From assembly GCF_019703325.1 (NCBI RefSeq), contig NZ_AP024819.1, forward strand, positions 806,001 through 870,000: 64,000 nucleotides of DNA, read 5' to 3'. The stretch's first letter is position 1. Every line of letters begins with the position of its first letter. Both the position numbers and the translations under genes were made by a program. The stretch is from Helicobacter sp. NHP19-012. GTDB taxonomy: Bacteria; Campylobacterota; Campylobacteria; Campylobacterales; Helicobacteraceae. Below the pieces are notes generated by a model that ran no database searches, had not been told where the DNA came from, and saw only the letters and a list, made by a program, of their open reading frames with translations. This document shows positions 36,630 to 46,213 of the stretch, piece after piece.

Positions 36630-38897
36630 GTGGTGTGGCGCGGTACTTTTATCATTGCTTTTTTCTTGGGTGTGTTGTTTGGCAAACAACAGCAAGTCGC
36701 CGTGCAAAAGTTTGACAAGAAAAACCATAAAATCTTTGAGCTGCTAGCCGACCGCGTGGATGCGAAAAACAATGTCGTGGTGGCTAGGGGACATGCGATC
36801 CTACTTAATTACGATGTCTATATCCTAGGCGATCAAGTGCGCTACGACACCAAGAAAAAAGAAGCTATCATTGACGGGCATGTCAAGGTGTATCGGGGCG
36901 AGGGGCTCTTGGTGCAAAGCGAGCACATGAAGGTGCGCATGGATGACAAATACGCTCTTATGTTCCCTTTTTATGTGCAAGACAGCGTTACGGGCATTTG
37001 GATCAGCGCAGACATCGCCCACTCGCAGAAAAACCACTACTACATTAAGAACCTCACCACCTCCGGCTGCGACATCGAAAACCCCATTTGGCATGTCAAC
37101 GCCTCTTCGGGCAAGTATAACGCCGACAAAAAACATTTGTCCCTCGTCAATTCTAAAATCTATTTAGGTAAAATCCCCATCTTTTACCTACCCTATATTT
37201 TCACCTCTACAAGCACCAAACGCTCGAGCGGGCTTCTCTACCCCGAATTTGGGACCTCTAACCTTGCCGGCTTTATCTACCTACAGCCCCTTTACATTGC
37301 CCCTAGGGATTCTTGGGACATCACACTGACCCCACAAATCCGCTCTAAAAGGGGCTTGGGACTCAACTTTGAAGGGCGTTTGATCAACTCCCATCAAGAC
37401 AAATTTCTATTCAACGCTAGATATTTCCGCAACTACAACGCCTACACTAAGAGGTATGACCTGAGAAACCAAAATGTCTTTGGGTTTGAAATGTTGCACG
37501 CCAGCCGCCAAACCTTGCAAAAATATTTTGGCTTGAAAAAGCCTTTAGACAACGCCTTTTATTTAGACTTCTTGTATATGAACGACCTAGACTATGTGCG
37601 CTTTGAAAAGGTGAATAAGCGCATCACGGACGCAACCCACATGTCTAGGGGCAACTACTATGTACAAACGAACAACAACTTTTACGGCTTTTACCTCAAA
37701 TACTTTTTAAACCTGAATAAAATCAACAACAACAACACCTTCCAATCCTTGCCAAATTTGCAATACCACAAATACCTCAATACTTTAGGGTGGAAGCATT
37801 TACTTTATTCCTTTGACTATCAATTCCACAATGTGGTGCGGGATGTGGGCTATGGCTACGCCCAAAATACGATCAATGTCCCCCTAGGCTTGCAATTTTC
37901 CATGTTTAACAAATACCTCTCGGTGGGATTGTGGAACACGGTGCAACTGAGTAACTTAGCCATTTTAAACACCAAAGCCAGCTACATTCCGCAGGTGAGC
38001 GGACAATCTAAAGAGTTTGGCAATTACTTCTCTAGCTCTTACGCACTCTATTTAAACACCGACCTAGCTAGGGAATACCACAAACTCTTGCACACGGTGC
38101 AGTTTCAAGCCCTCCTTAGTGGGGCTTACTACACCTTTGCCAATGGGTTGTTTGACACACAAATGTATGACTTAAGCGCACGGGCACTAAACAACTTCAC
38201 CTCGCCCACCTTAAGTAACTACGCCGTGGGGGGGCGTTTGTACGATGCGGTGTGGAACCCCTCCCTACTCTTTGCCCCAAACCCCTCTAATAGCCAACTT
38301 TATTTGAACTTGACACAATATTTATACGGACTAGGTGGGCAAGAGTTGCTCTATTGGCGCATCAGTCAGGTGTTGGACTTTGCCAACCCGATTTCGACCG
38401 CCAACTCGCCGATGGAGAGCAAAATCGGGTTTTCGCCCTTAAGAGGGCTTGACATTTACGGGACCGTCTTTTACTCGTGGTATTACAACAGCCTAGAGGA
38501 AGTGTCCATCAACGCCAATTACACCCGTAAATTTTTAAGCGCAAATGTGTCCTACTACCTAAAAAAGAACTTTGATGAGAGTGGCATTAATAAAATTTCC
38601 ACGAACAACTCCAACTATTTAAAAGCCGGTCTTAGCAACGATTTTCGCTGGTTTTCTCTAAATGCATCCGTGGGTTATGACATCCAAAACAATGTGATTT
38701 TAAATTGGCGCGTAGGGATTTTTAAAAAAATCCGCTGTTTTGGCGTTGGACTGCAATTTGTGAGCCAACGCCGCCCTGTGCTCACAAGCAATCCCGCCGA
38801 CCCGCTCACCATCTACCAAAACAACTATATCAAATTGACCCTTGACTTCTCGCCCCTCACCAAAACCAACATCACCTACCGATCCTTAAGGCATTAA
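36630..38897 (+). CDS. lptD: LPS-assembly outer membrane protein LptD (OstA/Imp)
   Basis: Inserts LPS into the outer leaflet of the outer membrane. At 755 residues it has the right size. A signal peptide (about 1-18, ending LFG) is followed by the N-terminal jellyroll OstA domain (about 30-200; HAILLNYDVYILGDQVRYD, NHYYIKNLTTSGCD) and then a large beta-barrel rich in Tyr/Asn/Phe. GTG start immediately after the RDD stop, with no clear ribosome site, so translation is probably coupled. The terminal residues are SLRH rather than an aromatic. Confidence 0.93.
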   Translation: MVWRGTFIIAFFLGVLFGKQQQVAVQKFDKKNHKIFELLADRVDAKNNVVVARGHAILLNYDVYILGDQVRYDTKKKEAIIDGHVKVYRGEGLLVQSEHMKVRMDDKYALMFPFYVQDSVTGIWISADIAHSQKNHYYIKNLTTSGCDIENPIWHVNASSGKYNADKKHLSLVNSKIYLGKIPIFYLPYIFTSTSTKRSSGLLYPEFGTSNLAGFIYLQPLYIAPRDSWDITLTPQIRSKRGLGLNFEGRLINSHQDKFLFNARYFRNYNAYTKRYDLRNQNVFGFEMLHASRQTLQKYFGLKKPLDNAFYLDFLYMNDLDYVRFEKVNKRITDATHMSRGNYYVQTNNNFYGFYLKYFLNLNKINNNNTFQSLPNLQYHKYLNTLGWKHLLYSFDYQFHNVVRDVGYGYAQNTINVPLGLQFSMFNKYLSVGLWNTVQLSNLAILNTKASYIPQVSGQSKEFGNYFSSSYALYLNTDLAREYHKLLHTVQFQALLSGAYYTFANGLFDTQMYDLSARALNNFTSPTLSNYAVGGRLYDAVWNPSLLFAPNPSNSQLYLNLTQYLYGLGGQELLYWRISQVLDFANPISTANSPMESKIGFSPLRGLDIYGTVFYSWYYNSLEEVSINANYTRKFLSANVSYYLKKNFDESGINKISTNNSNYLKAGLSNDFRWFSLNASVGYDIQNNVILNWRVGIFKKIRCFGVGLQFVSQRRPVLTSNPADPLTIYQNNYIKLTLDFSPLTKTNITYRSLRH

Positions 38898-38898
38898 A

Positions 38899-39594
38899 AT
38901 GAGTGATTTAGTGGACAATTTCATGTTTGCTAGCCCTGAAGACGCGCTGCAGTTGCTGATGAACGAAATCCTTATCCGGCATTTAGACACCAAGAACGCC
39001 CTCATGCTTGTAATAAGCCTAAAGGGCTTGAAATTTGCCCATGTGCTCGCTAGAAGGCTCAACACCCCCCTAGATTTTCTTTTCACCGCTCCCATTTATG
39101 CCCCGCTAAATCGCGAGTGTGAGATCGCCCTTGTGAGCGAGAGCATGGATATTTTAATGAACGAGAATTTGATTAACTCCTTTGAGATCACCCTAGATTA
39201 TGTCTATGGGGAAGCCAAACGGGTGTATGAAGAGGAGATTTTGTCTAAAATTTATCGATACCGCAAGGGCAACACCATTAAATCCCTAGAGAATAAAAAT
39301 GTGTTCATCGTGGACTATGGCATTGAAACAGGCATCACGGCGAATTTAGCTATCCAAACTTGCATGGCAAAGTCATCAAAAAATATTTATATACTCACCC
39401 CCATTTTGCCAAAGAGCGTGGCGGACGCTTTAGCCATGCTGTGCGATGGGGTGGTGAGCGTGTACCGCCCTGAGTATTTTGTCAGCAGAGACCACTACTA
39501 CAAAACCCCCATACAAATCGAACCCGCCGAGATTGAAGCCATTTTAAAGAAAATTGAAGAAGTCCAAATGAAAGGAAATGATGCAAAAAATTAA
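38899..39594 (+). CDS. Phosphoribosyltransferase-like protein
   Basis: 231 residues. The first half resembles type I PRTase folds (LMLVISLKGLKFAHVLARRL). A degenerate PRPP-type loop is seen as VFIVDYGIETGITANLAIQ (about 136-153), followed by ILPKSVADALAMLCDGVVSV. The classic two acidic residues before the loop are only partly kept (VDYGIETG), so substrate binding is uncertain. It lies between lptD and pnp and overlaps the pnp start. Confidence 0.7.
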   Translation: MSDLVDNFMFASPEDALQLLMNEILIRHLDTKNALMLVISLKGLKFAHVLARRLNTPLDFLFTAPIYAPLNRECEIALVSESMDILMNENLINSFEITLDYVYGEAKRVYEEEILSKIYRYRKGNTIKSLENKNVFIVDYGIETGITANLAIQTCMAKSSKNIYILTPILPKSVADALAMLCDGVVSVYRPEYFVSRDHYYKTPIQIEPAEIEAILKKIEEVQMKGNDAKN

Positions 39595-41563
39595 CATTAA
39601 TCATGAAGAATTTATTTTAGATTACATGGCGCGCCAGGCCACGAGTGCGCTGCTTTATCGCCACAAGGACACCACGATTTTAGCCAGCGTGGTGGTGGAT
39701 TTGCAAGCCACAGAGGAGGACTTTTTGCCCCTCAGCGTGCAATATGCCCAAAGGGCTTATGCTGTGGGCAGACTGCCGGGCAGTTTCACCCGCCGCGAGG
39801 GCAAGATGGAGGACTTTGAAACCCTAACCTCACGGCTCATTGACCGCTCTTTGCGCCCCCTTTTTCCTAAGAACTACGCCTACTCCACGCAAATCACGCT
39901 CTTGCTTTTAAGCCACGCCTATGAGAGCGATTTACAGGTGTGCGCTTTAAACGCCGCTTCTTGTGCACTCTACTTAGCCAATGTGGGCGTGGAAGAAACG
40001 ATTCATGCCATGCGCCTCAAAGAAAAAGGCGACCTTTTTGTGGCGGGCAGTGCGGATAAAATCTTAATGATCGAAATGCAAGCAAGCGAGGCGAGCGACC
40101 CCTTAAGCGAGGCACAGCTTTTAGATTTGTTAAAAAACGCCCACGCCCACATTAAAACCCAGTGCGCCCTTTACACCGAGCATTTTAGCCCCCATAGAAA
40201 AGCAAAACTACAAATCCCTGAGGAAAAACCCTTAAATCCGCATTTAATGCAAATTTTAAGCACCCGCTTTAGGCCCCAAATCTTAGAAACCATGTCCTTA
40301 ATGGCAAAGAGTGAGCGGGGCGCACAATTAGAACATTTATTAGAATACATCGCCCACGAGCTGGGCGAGCACTGCCTCACAGAGCTCAAACACGCCCTAC
40401 ACGCCTGCTTTAAAGAGCTACTGCACCAAAGCATTTTAGAGCACCAAGAGAGGGCGGATGGGCGCGGCTTGAAACAAATCCGCCCCATACGCATTGACAC
40501 AAACCTACTCCCCACTTGCCACTCCAGCGTGTTCTTTGAAAGGGGGCACACCCAAGCTTTGGTAACCTGCACTTTGGGGGCAGAGGGCGATGCCAAACAA
40601 AACTTTGGTTTACAAGAGGCGAGCCCCACCAAAGAACGCTTTATGCTCCACTATAATTTTTTACCTTTTAGTGTGGGTGAGGCTGCCCCACTTAGCGCAC
40701 CCAGCCGCCGCGAGCTAGGGCATGGGCATTTGGCCCAAAAGGCTTTAAGCTGTTCTTTGCCCCAAAATGCCCCCGTCATCCGCCTAGTGTCCGAGATTTT
40801 AGAGTCCAATGGCTCTAGCTCTATGGCGAGCGTGTGTGCGGGCTCGCTAGCTTTAAAGGCAAGCGGGATTGAGCCCACCGCCTTAGTGGCGGGTGTGGCG
40901 ATGGGGTTGGTGTTTGATGGCAATAAGCATGCCATTTTAAGCGACATCAGCGCGCTAGAGGACATGCAAGGCGACATGGATTTTAAAATCGCAGGCACCA
41001 CTCAGGGCGTGGTCGCCATGCAAATGGATACGAAATTAGCTGGCTTGCCCCTAGAGTGGCTAGAAGAAATTTTAGAGCAGGCCAAAGAAGCCCGCCTAGC
41101 CGTGCTGGAGCACATGCAAGAGGCGGCGCAGAACATGGCGATCAACACAAACCTACCCACCACTAAGAGTTTTCACATCCCCGCCCAAAAAATGAGCGCA
41201 CTCATAGGTCCGGGGGGCAAGCACATTAAAGACATTTTACAACGCTTTTGCGTGCAGATCGATTTAGACAAGGCAAGCGGACTTGTGACGGTGAGGGGCA
41301 TGCAAGAGGCAGTTACACAGGCTAAAGAGTACATTAGCCAAGCCTTGCAACTGCAAAATTTGAGCGTGGGGCAGAAGGTGCAGGCCTTTGTCAAACGGGT
41401 GGTGGATTTTGGGGTGTTTGTGCGCTTGGAGGCGGGGGAGGACGCTTTGTTGCATAAGAGCAATGCGGGGGATTTGGATTTGACGAGCTTAGAAAATGGC
41501 ACGCCGCTGTGGTGTGAAATCTCTAAAATCGAGCAGGGCAAGGTGCATGTCATTTTAGCTTAA
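39578..41563 (+). CDS. pnp: Polyribonucleotide nucleotidyltransferase (PNPase)
   Basis: 3'-5' phosphorolytic RNA exonuclease of mRNA turnover. 661 residues: two RNase PH domains (about 5-215 and 290-530; RLPGSFTRREGK and PLSAPSRRELGHGHLA), a KH domain (about 533-592; ALIGPGGKHIK) and an S1 domain (about 595-660; AFVKRVVDFGVFVRLEAGED). It is somewhat shorter than E. coli PNPase (711), mainly at the acidic C-terminal end. The start overlaps the preceding gene by 17 bases. Confidence 0.95.
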   Translation: MMQKININHEEFILDYMARQATSALLYRHKDTTILASVVVDLQATEEDFLPLSVQYAQRAYAVGRLPGSFTRREGKMEDFETLTSRLIDRSLRPLFPKNYAYSTQITLLLLSHAYESDLQVCALNAASCALYLANVGVEETIHAMRLKEKGDLFVAGSADKILMIEMQASEASDPLSEAQLLDLLKNAHAHIKTQCALYTEHFSPHRKAKLQIPEEKPLNPHLMQILSTRFRPQILETMSLMAKSERGAQLEHLLEYIAHELGEHCLTELKHALHACFKELLHQSILEHQERADGRGLKQIRPIRIDTNLLPTCHSSVFFERGHTQALVTCTLGAEGDAKQNFGLQEASPTKERFMLHYNFLPFSVGEAAPLSAPSRRELGHGHLAQKALSCSLPQNAPVIRLVSEILESNGSSSMASVCAGSLALKASGIEPTALVAGVAMGLVFDGNKHAILSDISALEDMQGDMDFKIAGTTQGVVAMQMDTKLAGLPLEWLEEILEQAKEARLAVLEHMQEAAQNMAINTNLPTTKSFHIPAQKMSALIGPGGKHIKDILQRFCVQIDLDKASGLVTVRGMQEAVTQAKEYISQALQLQNLSVGQKVQAFVKRVVDFGVFVRLEAGEDALLHKSNAGDLDLTSLENGTPLWCEISKIEQGKVHVILA

Positions 41564-41575
41564 GTTTAGAGTTGC

Positions 41576-41581
41576 TATAAT
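41576..41581 (+). promoter_or_regulatory. -10 promoter element of atpE
   Basis: TATAAT preceded by TTGC, about 48 bases before the atpE ATG. Confidence 0.6.
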
Positions 41582-41628
41582 TAGGGCTTATGTATATTTT
41601 AAAATAGCAAAGCGAGGTTGTGGCGGTG

Positions 41629-41940
41629 ATGAAGTTTTTTGTGCTTTTCTTTTTAGGAGCGTTAGGGCTAGCCTTTGGAGCGGATATGAGCGGGGTGGAC
41701 ATGATTAAATCCTACTCTATCGTGGGGGCAGTTGTGGGGCTAGGCGTGGCTGCTTGTGGGGGCGCAATCGGTATGGGCAACGCCGCTGCCGCTGCCATCA
41801 CAGGCACAGCCCGCAACCCCGGCGTGGGCGGTAAATTGCTCACCACCATGTTCATCGCCATGGCGATGATCGAGGCGCAAGTGATTTACACCCTTGTGTT
41901 TGCCATCGTGGCGATTTACAGCAACCCTTTCTTGGCTTAA
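41629..41940 (+). CDS. atpE: ATP synthase F0 subunit c
   Basis: Proteolipid ring subunit of the ATP synthase. From the ATG at 41629 (MKFFVLFFLGALG) 103 residues follow: a signal-like leader, then two membrane helices joined by the polar loop TGTARNPGVGG. The proton-carrying acidic residue is the glutamate in AMIEAQVIYTLV. GTG codons at 41620 and 41626 are alternatives; the ATG fits the usual Helicobacter N-terminus. It stands alone, away from the atp operon, with its own promoter. Confidence 0.94.
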   Translation: MKFFVLFFLGALGLAFGADMSGVDMIKSYSIVGAVVGLGVAACGGAIGMGNAAAAAITGTARNPGVGGKLLTTMFIAMAMIEAQVIYTLVFAIVAIYSNPFLA

Positions 41941-41959
41941 AACAAAAGGAGGGGGTTAG

Positions 41960-42044
41960 GCACTGGTGGTGGAATTGGTAGACACGCCATCTTGAGGGGG
42001 TGGTGGGGCAACCCGTGCGAGTTCGAGTCTCGCTCAGTGCACCA
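41960..42044 (+). tRNA. tRNA-Leu (anticodon GAG)
   Basis: 85 bases with encoded CCA. Acceptor GCACTGG/TCAGTGC, anticodon stem CCATC/GGTGG around TTGAGGG (anticodon GAG), long variable arm and T-loop GTTCGAGTC. Confidence 0.93.
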
Positions 42045-42163
42045 CAAAACCGTGGGATTTGTTAGTTGTGTAAAACGGCTAGTTGCGTCGCAGGGCGGAT
42101 AAAAAACGGCTGGTTGCTTTATGAGCAAGCTAGTGAAACGGCTCAAAGCCTTAAAAACTTTAA

Positions 42164-42250
42164 GCCAAAATGGTGGAATTGGTAGACACGCTAGACTCAA
42201 AATCTGGTGGAGGCAACTCCGTGTCGGTTCGAGTCCGACTTTTGGTACCA
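42164..42250 (+). tRNA. tRNA-Leu (anticodon CAA)
   Basis: 87 bases with encoded CCA. Anticodon stem CTAGA/TCTGG around CTCAAAA (anticodon CAA), a long variable arm and T-loop GGTTCGAGTCC. The first acceptor pair is G-U. It lies 119 bases after tRNA-Leu(GAG). Confidence 0.93.
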
Positions 42251-42287
42251 CCTTTAAAGAAACTCCTTAAATTTAAACATTTTGGGC

Positions 42288-42293
42288 TAGAAT
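42288..42293 (+). promoter_or_regulatory. -10 promoter element of the isochorismatase-like gene
   Basis: TAGAAT, preceded by GGC, about 22 bases before the start codon. Confidence 0.45.
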
Positions 42294-42314
42294 AGGGGCT
42301 TTTAAAGGACATGG

Positions 42315-42827
42315 ATGCAAACCCTAGAAAAACCCCTCATTTTACTCATTGACTTGCAAGAACGCCTCTTTTCTGCCATGCACCAAAAAGAAGCACTGCT
42401 TGAAAACTGCCTGCGTTTTTTACAAATCGCTAAAGAGCTCAATATCCCTACCATCGCCACAGAGCAAAACCCCACTAAGTTGGGTGAAACCTTGCAAGAG
42501 TTGCGCCCCTTTTGTGAGGAGATTTACACCAAAGAGAGCTTTAGTGCCCACCCCGTTTTATCTCTGCCTAAAACCCCCCTATTTATGCTCGGCATTGAGG
42601 CGCATGTGTGCGTGTATCAAAGCGTGCTGGACTTCTTAGGGGCAGGCTTTAGTGTGAGCGTGGTCGCCGAGTGTGTCAGCTCAAGAAAGCCCACGGATTG
42701 CCATTTAGCCCTAGAGGATTTACACACACAGGGGGCGAGGATTGTCTCCATTGAAATGTGCGCCTTTGGCTGGCTTAAAACCTACACCCACCCGCAGTTT
42801 AAAGCCATTTCTAAGCTTATCAAATAG
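42315..42827 (+). CDS. Isochorismatase-family cysteine hydrolase
   Basis: 170 residues. The catalytic triad of the family is visible: D13 (LLIDLQERL), the lysine in YTKESFSA (near 74) and the cysteine in GIEAHVCVYQ (near 100). Members hydrolyse nicotinamide, isochorismate or similar compounds; the true substrate is not evident. The start at 42315 has AAAGGA upstream. Its stop is three bases from the next start. Confidence 0.88.
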   Translation: MQTLEKPLILLIDLQERLFSAMHQKEALLENCLRFLQIAKELNIPTIATEQNPTKLGETLQELRPFCEEIYTKESFSAHPVLSLPKTPLFMLGIEAHVCVYQSVLDFLGAGFSVSVVAECVSSRKPTDCHLALEDLHTQGARIVSIEMCAFGWLKTYTHPQFKAISKLIK

Positions 42828-42830
42828 CCC

Positions 42831-43361
42831 GTGAAAATATTTAGTCTGCTCTTGGGGCTATTTTTAGGGGCGTGTGCTGTAAAACACTCCCCAAATGCGA
42901 GCTTGGTAACCTTTGACATTGCCCATCAGGGGGGGGTGGTGAAAACTTATTGGCGTAAGCTGGGCGACAAACCTTCTAAAGAGTTTGCACTCGGGAGCAA
43001 TAATTGGGTGTTGTTGATTTTCAAAGATCCCTATAAAAAAGCCAAAATCGAACAACGCTACCTAGAGCCCGGGCTGTATTACTTGGCTTCTTTTGAGTTT
43101 CAGGTGGGCGATAGACTTTTAAAAAGTCAGGGGACTTTGCCTAGGTGGCGCACGGGCTGGGACAAGGTGCACAACAAACCGCTGTTTTTAGCCTTTGAGG
43201 TCAAACCCAATACCCCCTTAAAGTTGCCCCCCATTGAGCTAGCCGTGCGCCACATTTTGCCCAATAAAAAGCAAAAGATTAAAGAGAGTTACAAGGTGGA
43301 TTTTCTCTTTAATGATAAAAACCATGTCTTCATTAAGGGGGCTTATCTCAAGTCGTTTTGA
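42831..43361 (+). CDS. Predicted lipoprotein, function unknown
   Basis: 176 residues. The N-terminus KIFSLLLGLFLGACAVKHS has a lipobox LGAC, so it is lipid-anchored. The rest is mostly beta-strand (VVKTYWRKLGDKPSKEF, LEPGLYYLASFEF). GTG start three bases after the isochorismatase-like gene, so the two are likely cotranscribed. No family is recognised. Confidence 0.75.
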   Translation: MKIFSLLLGLFLGACAVKHSPNASLVTFDIAHQGGVVKTYWRKLGDKPSKEFALGSNNWVLLIFKDPYKKAKIEQRYLEPGLYYLASFEFQVGDRLLKSQGTLPRWRTGWDKVHNKPLFLAFEVKPNTPLKLPPIELAVRHILPNKKQKIKESYKVDFLFNDKNHVFIKGAYLKSF

Positions 43362-43368
43362 ATTTGGC

Positions 43369-43374
43369 TATAAT
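43369..43374 (+). promoter_or_regulatory. -10 promoter element of plsY
   Basis: TATAAT in GGCTATAATGGG, about 25 bases before the plsY start. Confidence 0.6.
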
Positions 43375-43399
43375 GGGGGTTTAAATTTTAGGGGAGCTT

Positions 43400-44059
43400 A
43401 TGGATAGTCTCTTGAGTTTTTTGACAAACATTAATGTCATTTTTTACATTGTGGGCTATGTGGTGGGGGGCATGCCCTTTGGGTTTTGGCTCATCAAAAT
43501 CATGTACCAAGTGGACATCACCGCGCATGGCAGTGGGGGCATTGGGGCGACTAATGTCGTGCGGGTGCTTAAAAATATTGACCCGGCTAAGGCGAAAAAA
43601 ATCGGTACGCTGGTCTTGGTCTTGGACTTGGTGAAAGGGGTTTTTTGTGTCTTCCTTGCCAAAATGGCGGGCTTGAATTTTGCGGCGCAGTGGATGGTCG
43701 CCATCGCCACGATTTTGGGGCATTGCTATTCGCCCTTTTTGAACTTCAAGGGCGGTAAGGGGGTCAGCACCACCATGGGGGCGGTGCTCTTGTTAATCCC
43801 CGTAGAAAGTTTGATCGGGCTTGCCTTGTGGGCGGTCATTGGCAAGGGGCTTAAAATCTCGTCCTTAGCCTCCATTGTGGGGGTGGGCACGGCAACAATC
43901 CTCATCTTTTTCATGCCTAAATTCCTGCCGGCACCGATTAATATCGTGCATGAGGTGGGCACGCAAACGCCCATGGTGCTGATTTTTGTTTTCACACTTT
44001 ACAAGCATTGGTCTAATTTACTAAATTTACTAAGCGGACAAGAGGGCAAGATTTTATGA
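43400..44059 (+). CDS. plsY: Glycerol-3-phosphate acyltransferase PlsY
   Basis: Inner-membrane enzyme that transfers acyl groups from acyl-phosphate to glycerol-3-phosphate, the first step of phospholipid synthesis. 219 residues with five or six membrane spans. The conserved loops are GGMPFGFWL, GSGGIGATNVVR and FKGGKGVSTTMG. Its stop overlaps the folB start by four bases. Confidence 0.94.
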   Translation: MDSLLSFLTNINVIFYIVGYVVGGMPFGFWLIKIMYQVDITAHGSGGIGATNVVRVLKNIDPAKAKKIGTLVLVLDLVKGVFCVFLAKMAGLNFAAQWMVAIATILGHCYSPFLNFKGGKGVSTTMGAVLLLIPVESLIGLALWAVIGKGLKISSLASIVGVGTATILIFFMPKFLPAPINIVHEVGTQTPMVLIFVFTLYKHWSNLLNLLSGQEGKIL

Positions 44060-44400
44060 CACTAAGTGTGCAAGATTACCAAATCGATGCCATCATCGGG
44101 GTGTTGGAGGGCGAGCAAAAAGCCCCCCAGCCCTTGATTGTGGATTTAAGCATTGAGTACAACTATACCCCCCAAAACTACCTAGATTACATGGACATTT
44201 TAGAGGTGGTGCAAAACAAATTATCCACAACCAAGTATGGGCTTTTAGAGGAGGCGTTAAGCGAAATTAGCGCATGGCTTAAGACTTGCTTTCCTACTAT
44301 TACACAAGTCTATATGTCTATTAAAAAGCCCCAAGCGTGCCAAAGAGCATTAGTCGGGGCAAGTTTGAAAGTGTGTTTTGATGAAAATAAAGGCTCTTAG
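44056..44400 (+). CDS. folB: Dihydroneopterin aldolase (FolB-like)
   Basis: Folate synthesis enzyme splitting dihydroneopterin. 114 residues of the T-fold type: DYQIDAIIGVLEGEQKAPQP carries the conserved IGVxxxER/EQ-like segment, and YMSIKKPQAC the late lysine-proline. It is slightly divergent from the E. coli protein but the position after plsY fits Helicobacter. Coupled to plsY by a four-base overlap. Confidence 0.8.
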   Translation: MTLSVQDYQIDAIIGVLEGEQKAPQPLIVDLSIEYNYTPQNYLDYMDILEVVQNKLSTTKYGLLEEALSEISAWLKTCFPTITQVYMSIKKPQACQRALVGASLKVCFDENKGS

Positions 44401-44485
44401 GAGTCTTTTTTTAGATTTTTTAGAGAAAATTTAGCAAAACTCTAGTAGAAATACGCATGCTAAAAATTCTATATAAAGGGTTTTC

Positions 44486-44743
44486 GTGTCTTTATTAGTC
44501 ATTCAGGAGTGTATTGCTTGCGATGCGTGTCGAGAGGAGTGCCCTACAGAAGCCATTGCCATTGATGGAAGCGACCCGATTTACACCATTGACCCCGATC
44601 GGTGCACGGAGTGCGTGGGCTACAGCGATGAGCCTAGCTGTGTCGGCATTTGCCCCGTAGATGCGATTATACCCGACCCAAATAATGCCGAAACTCAAGA
44701 GGAATTGCAATACAAATACGAGAGCTTGCAAGAAGAGAACTAG
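44486..44743 (+). CDS. 2[4Fe-4S] ferredoxin (YfhL type)
   Basis: 85 residues. The first cluster motif is CIACDACREEC, the second CTECVGYSDEPSCVGIC with the extra loop typical of YfhL-type ferredoxins. The C-terminal tail is acidic and helical. It would carry electrons for low-potential reactions such as pyruvate oxidation. GTG start with AAAGGG upstream. The ppx/gppA gene follows after six bases. Confidence 0.92.
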   Translation: MSLLVIQECIACDACREECPTEAIAIDGSDPIYTIDPDRCTECVGYSDEPSCVGICPVDAIIPDPNNAETQEELQYKYESLQEEN

Positions 44744-44749
44744 GTTTTT

Positions 44750-46213
44750 ATGGCAAAAATCACCACCATCATTGACATCGGCTCGAACTCCGTGCGCATG
44801 GCGATCTTTAAAAAGACAAGCCAATTTGGTTTTTATCTGCTCTATGAGATCAAAGCCAAGGTGCGCATTTCGCAAGGCACTTACGAGCATAAGGGGGTCT
44901 TGCAAAAAGCCCCACTCAAGCGGGCGTTGCGGGCACTCAGCGACTTTAAGGACATTGCCGAAAAATACAAGAGCCGTAAGATTTTATGCGTGGCGACCTC
45001 AGCCGTGCGCGATGCGCCCAACTCTAAAGAATTTGTCGCCCTTGTGAAAGAGGAGTGTGGCCTGCAAGTGAAGGTGATTGATGGCAAAAAAGAGGCGTTT
45101 TATGGGGGCGTGGCTTGTGCGAATCTCTTGCACCATAAAGACGGGATCACCATTGACATTGGCGGGGGGAGCACAGAGTGCGCCTTGATTGAAAATGGTA
45201 AAATCAAGGATTTGATTTCTGTTAATCTTGGCACAATCCGCCTCAAAGAACTCTTTTTTGATAAAAACCTCGATTTGAGCTTAGCTAGGGAGTTTATCCA
45301 AAAAGAATTGGCCAAATTGCCCCCCCATTTTAAAACCAGCTGTGTTTTTGGTGTGGGTGGGACGATCCGCTCTTTAGCTAAGGTGGGGATGTTTCAAAAT
45401 AACTACCCCATTGATGTGATCCACGGCTACGAAATGGATGTGAAGAGCAATTGGCATTGGATGCAACAAATCATTAGAAGCAGTGAATCGCAGCTTGCCG
45501 AGTTTGGCATCAGCGAGGATCGCAAAGACAGCATCCGCAGTGGGACCTTGATTTTCACCATGTTTTTGGAGCATTTTAAGGCGAGTACGATTGTGGCTAG
45601 CGGGGTGGGCGTGCGTGAGGGCGTGTTTTTAAGCGACATGCTAAGAAGCCACAACCACAGCTTCCCCAAGGGGATCAACCCCTCCATTTTATCGCTCTTG
45701 GATCGCTTCTTGCCCCACTCCAAGCACAGCCAAGAGGTGAAAAAAGAGTGCGCTAAACTCTTTGAAGTCCTACAACCCTTGCATGGCATCCACCAAAAAT
45801 ACCTCTACCATTTGAAAATCGCCGGACAACTCTCTAGCATTGGCAAGGTGTTAAATTTCTACAACGCCCACAAACACGGGGCTTATTTAAGTTTGCACTC
45901 TTTGAGCTATGGCTTTTCTCATCAAGATCGGGCAATCATTTGTCTATTAGTGCAATTTAGCCATAAAAAAATCCCTAGAGATAGCAACATCGCCCATATC
46001 AGTGCGATCATGCCCCCCATTTTGACCCTGCAGTGGCTCAGCTTTATTTTGGGGCTTGCTGAAACCATGTGCCTAGCCCGTGTGCCCAAGGGCACGCACT
46101 ACAGCCTCAAGCACAAGACCTTACAAATCAAATGCCCGAGCGACACCTATTTATGCCAAGAGATCGCTGCCAAACTCACCAAACCCGTGCCCTTTGAAAT
46201 TGAGTTTGTATGA
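44750..46213 (+). CDS. gppA: Ppx/GppA family exopolyphosphatase / pppGpp phosphatase
   Basis: 487 residues of the actin-like ASKHA fold. Motifs are IDIGSNSVRMAIF (about 6-18), CVATSAVRDAPN, TIDIGGGSTECAL and GVGGTIRSLAKV. The C-terminal 170 residues are an HD-like helical domain. The enzyme degrades polyphosphate and/or pppGpp and so affects the stringent response. Which activity dominates cannot be told. Its stop overlaps the waaC start by four bases. Confidence 0.9.
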   Translation: MAKITTIIDIGSNSVRMAIFKKTSQFGFYLLYEIKAKVRISQGTYEHKGVLQKAPLKRALRALSDFKDIAEKYKSRKILCVATSAVRDAPNSKEFVALVKEECGLQVKVIDGKKEAFYGGVACANLLHHKDGITIDIGGGSTECALIENGKIKDLISVNLGTIRLKELFFDKNLDLSLAREFIQKELAKLPPHFKTSCVFGVGGTIRSLAKVGMFQNNYPIDVIHGYEMDVKSNWHWMQQIIRSSESQLAEFGISEDRKDSIRSGTLIFTMFLEHFKASTIVASGVGVREGVFLSDMLRSHNHSFPKGINPSILSLLDRFLPHSKHSQEVKKECAKLFEVLQPLHGIHQKYLYHLKIAGQLSSIGKVLNFYNAHKHGAYLSLHSLSYGFSHQDRAIICLLVQFSHKKIPRDSNIAHISAIMPPILTLQWLSFILGLAETMCLARVPKGTHYSLKHKTLQIKCPSDTYLCQEIAAKLTKPVPFEIEFV

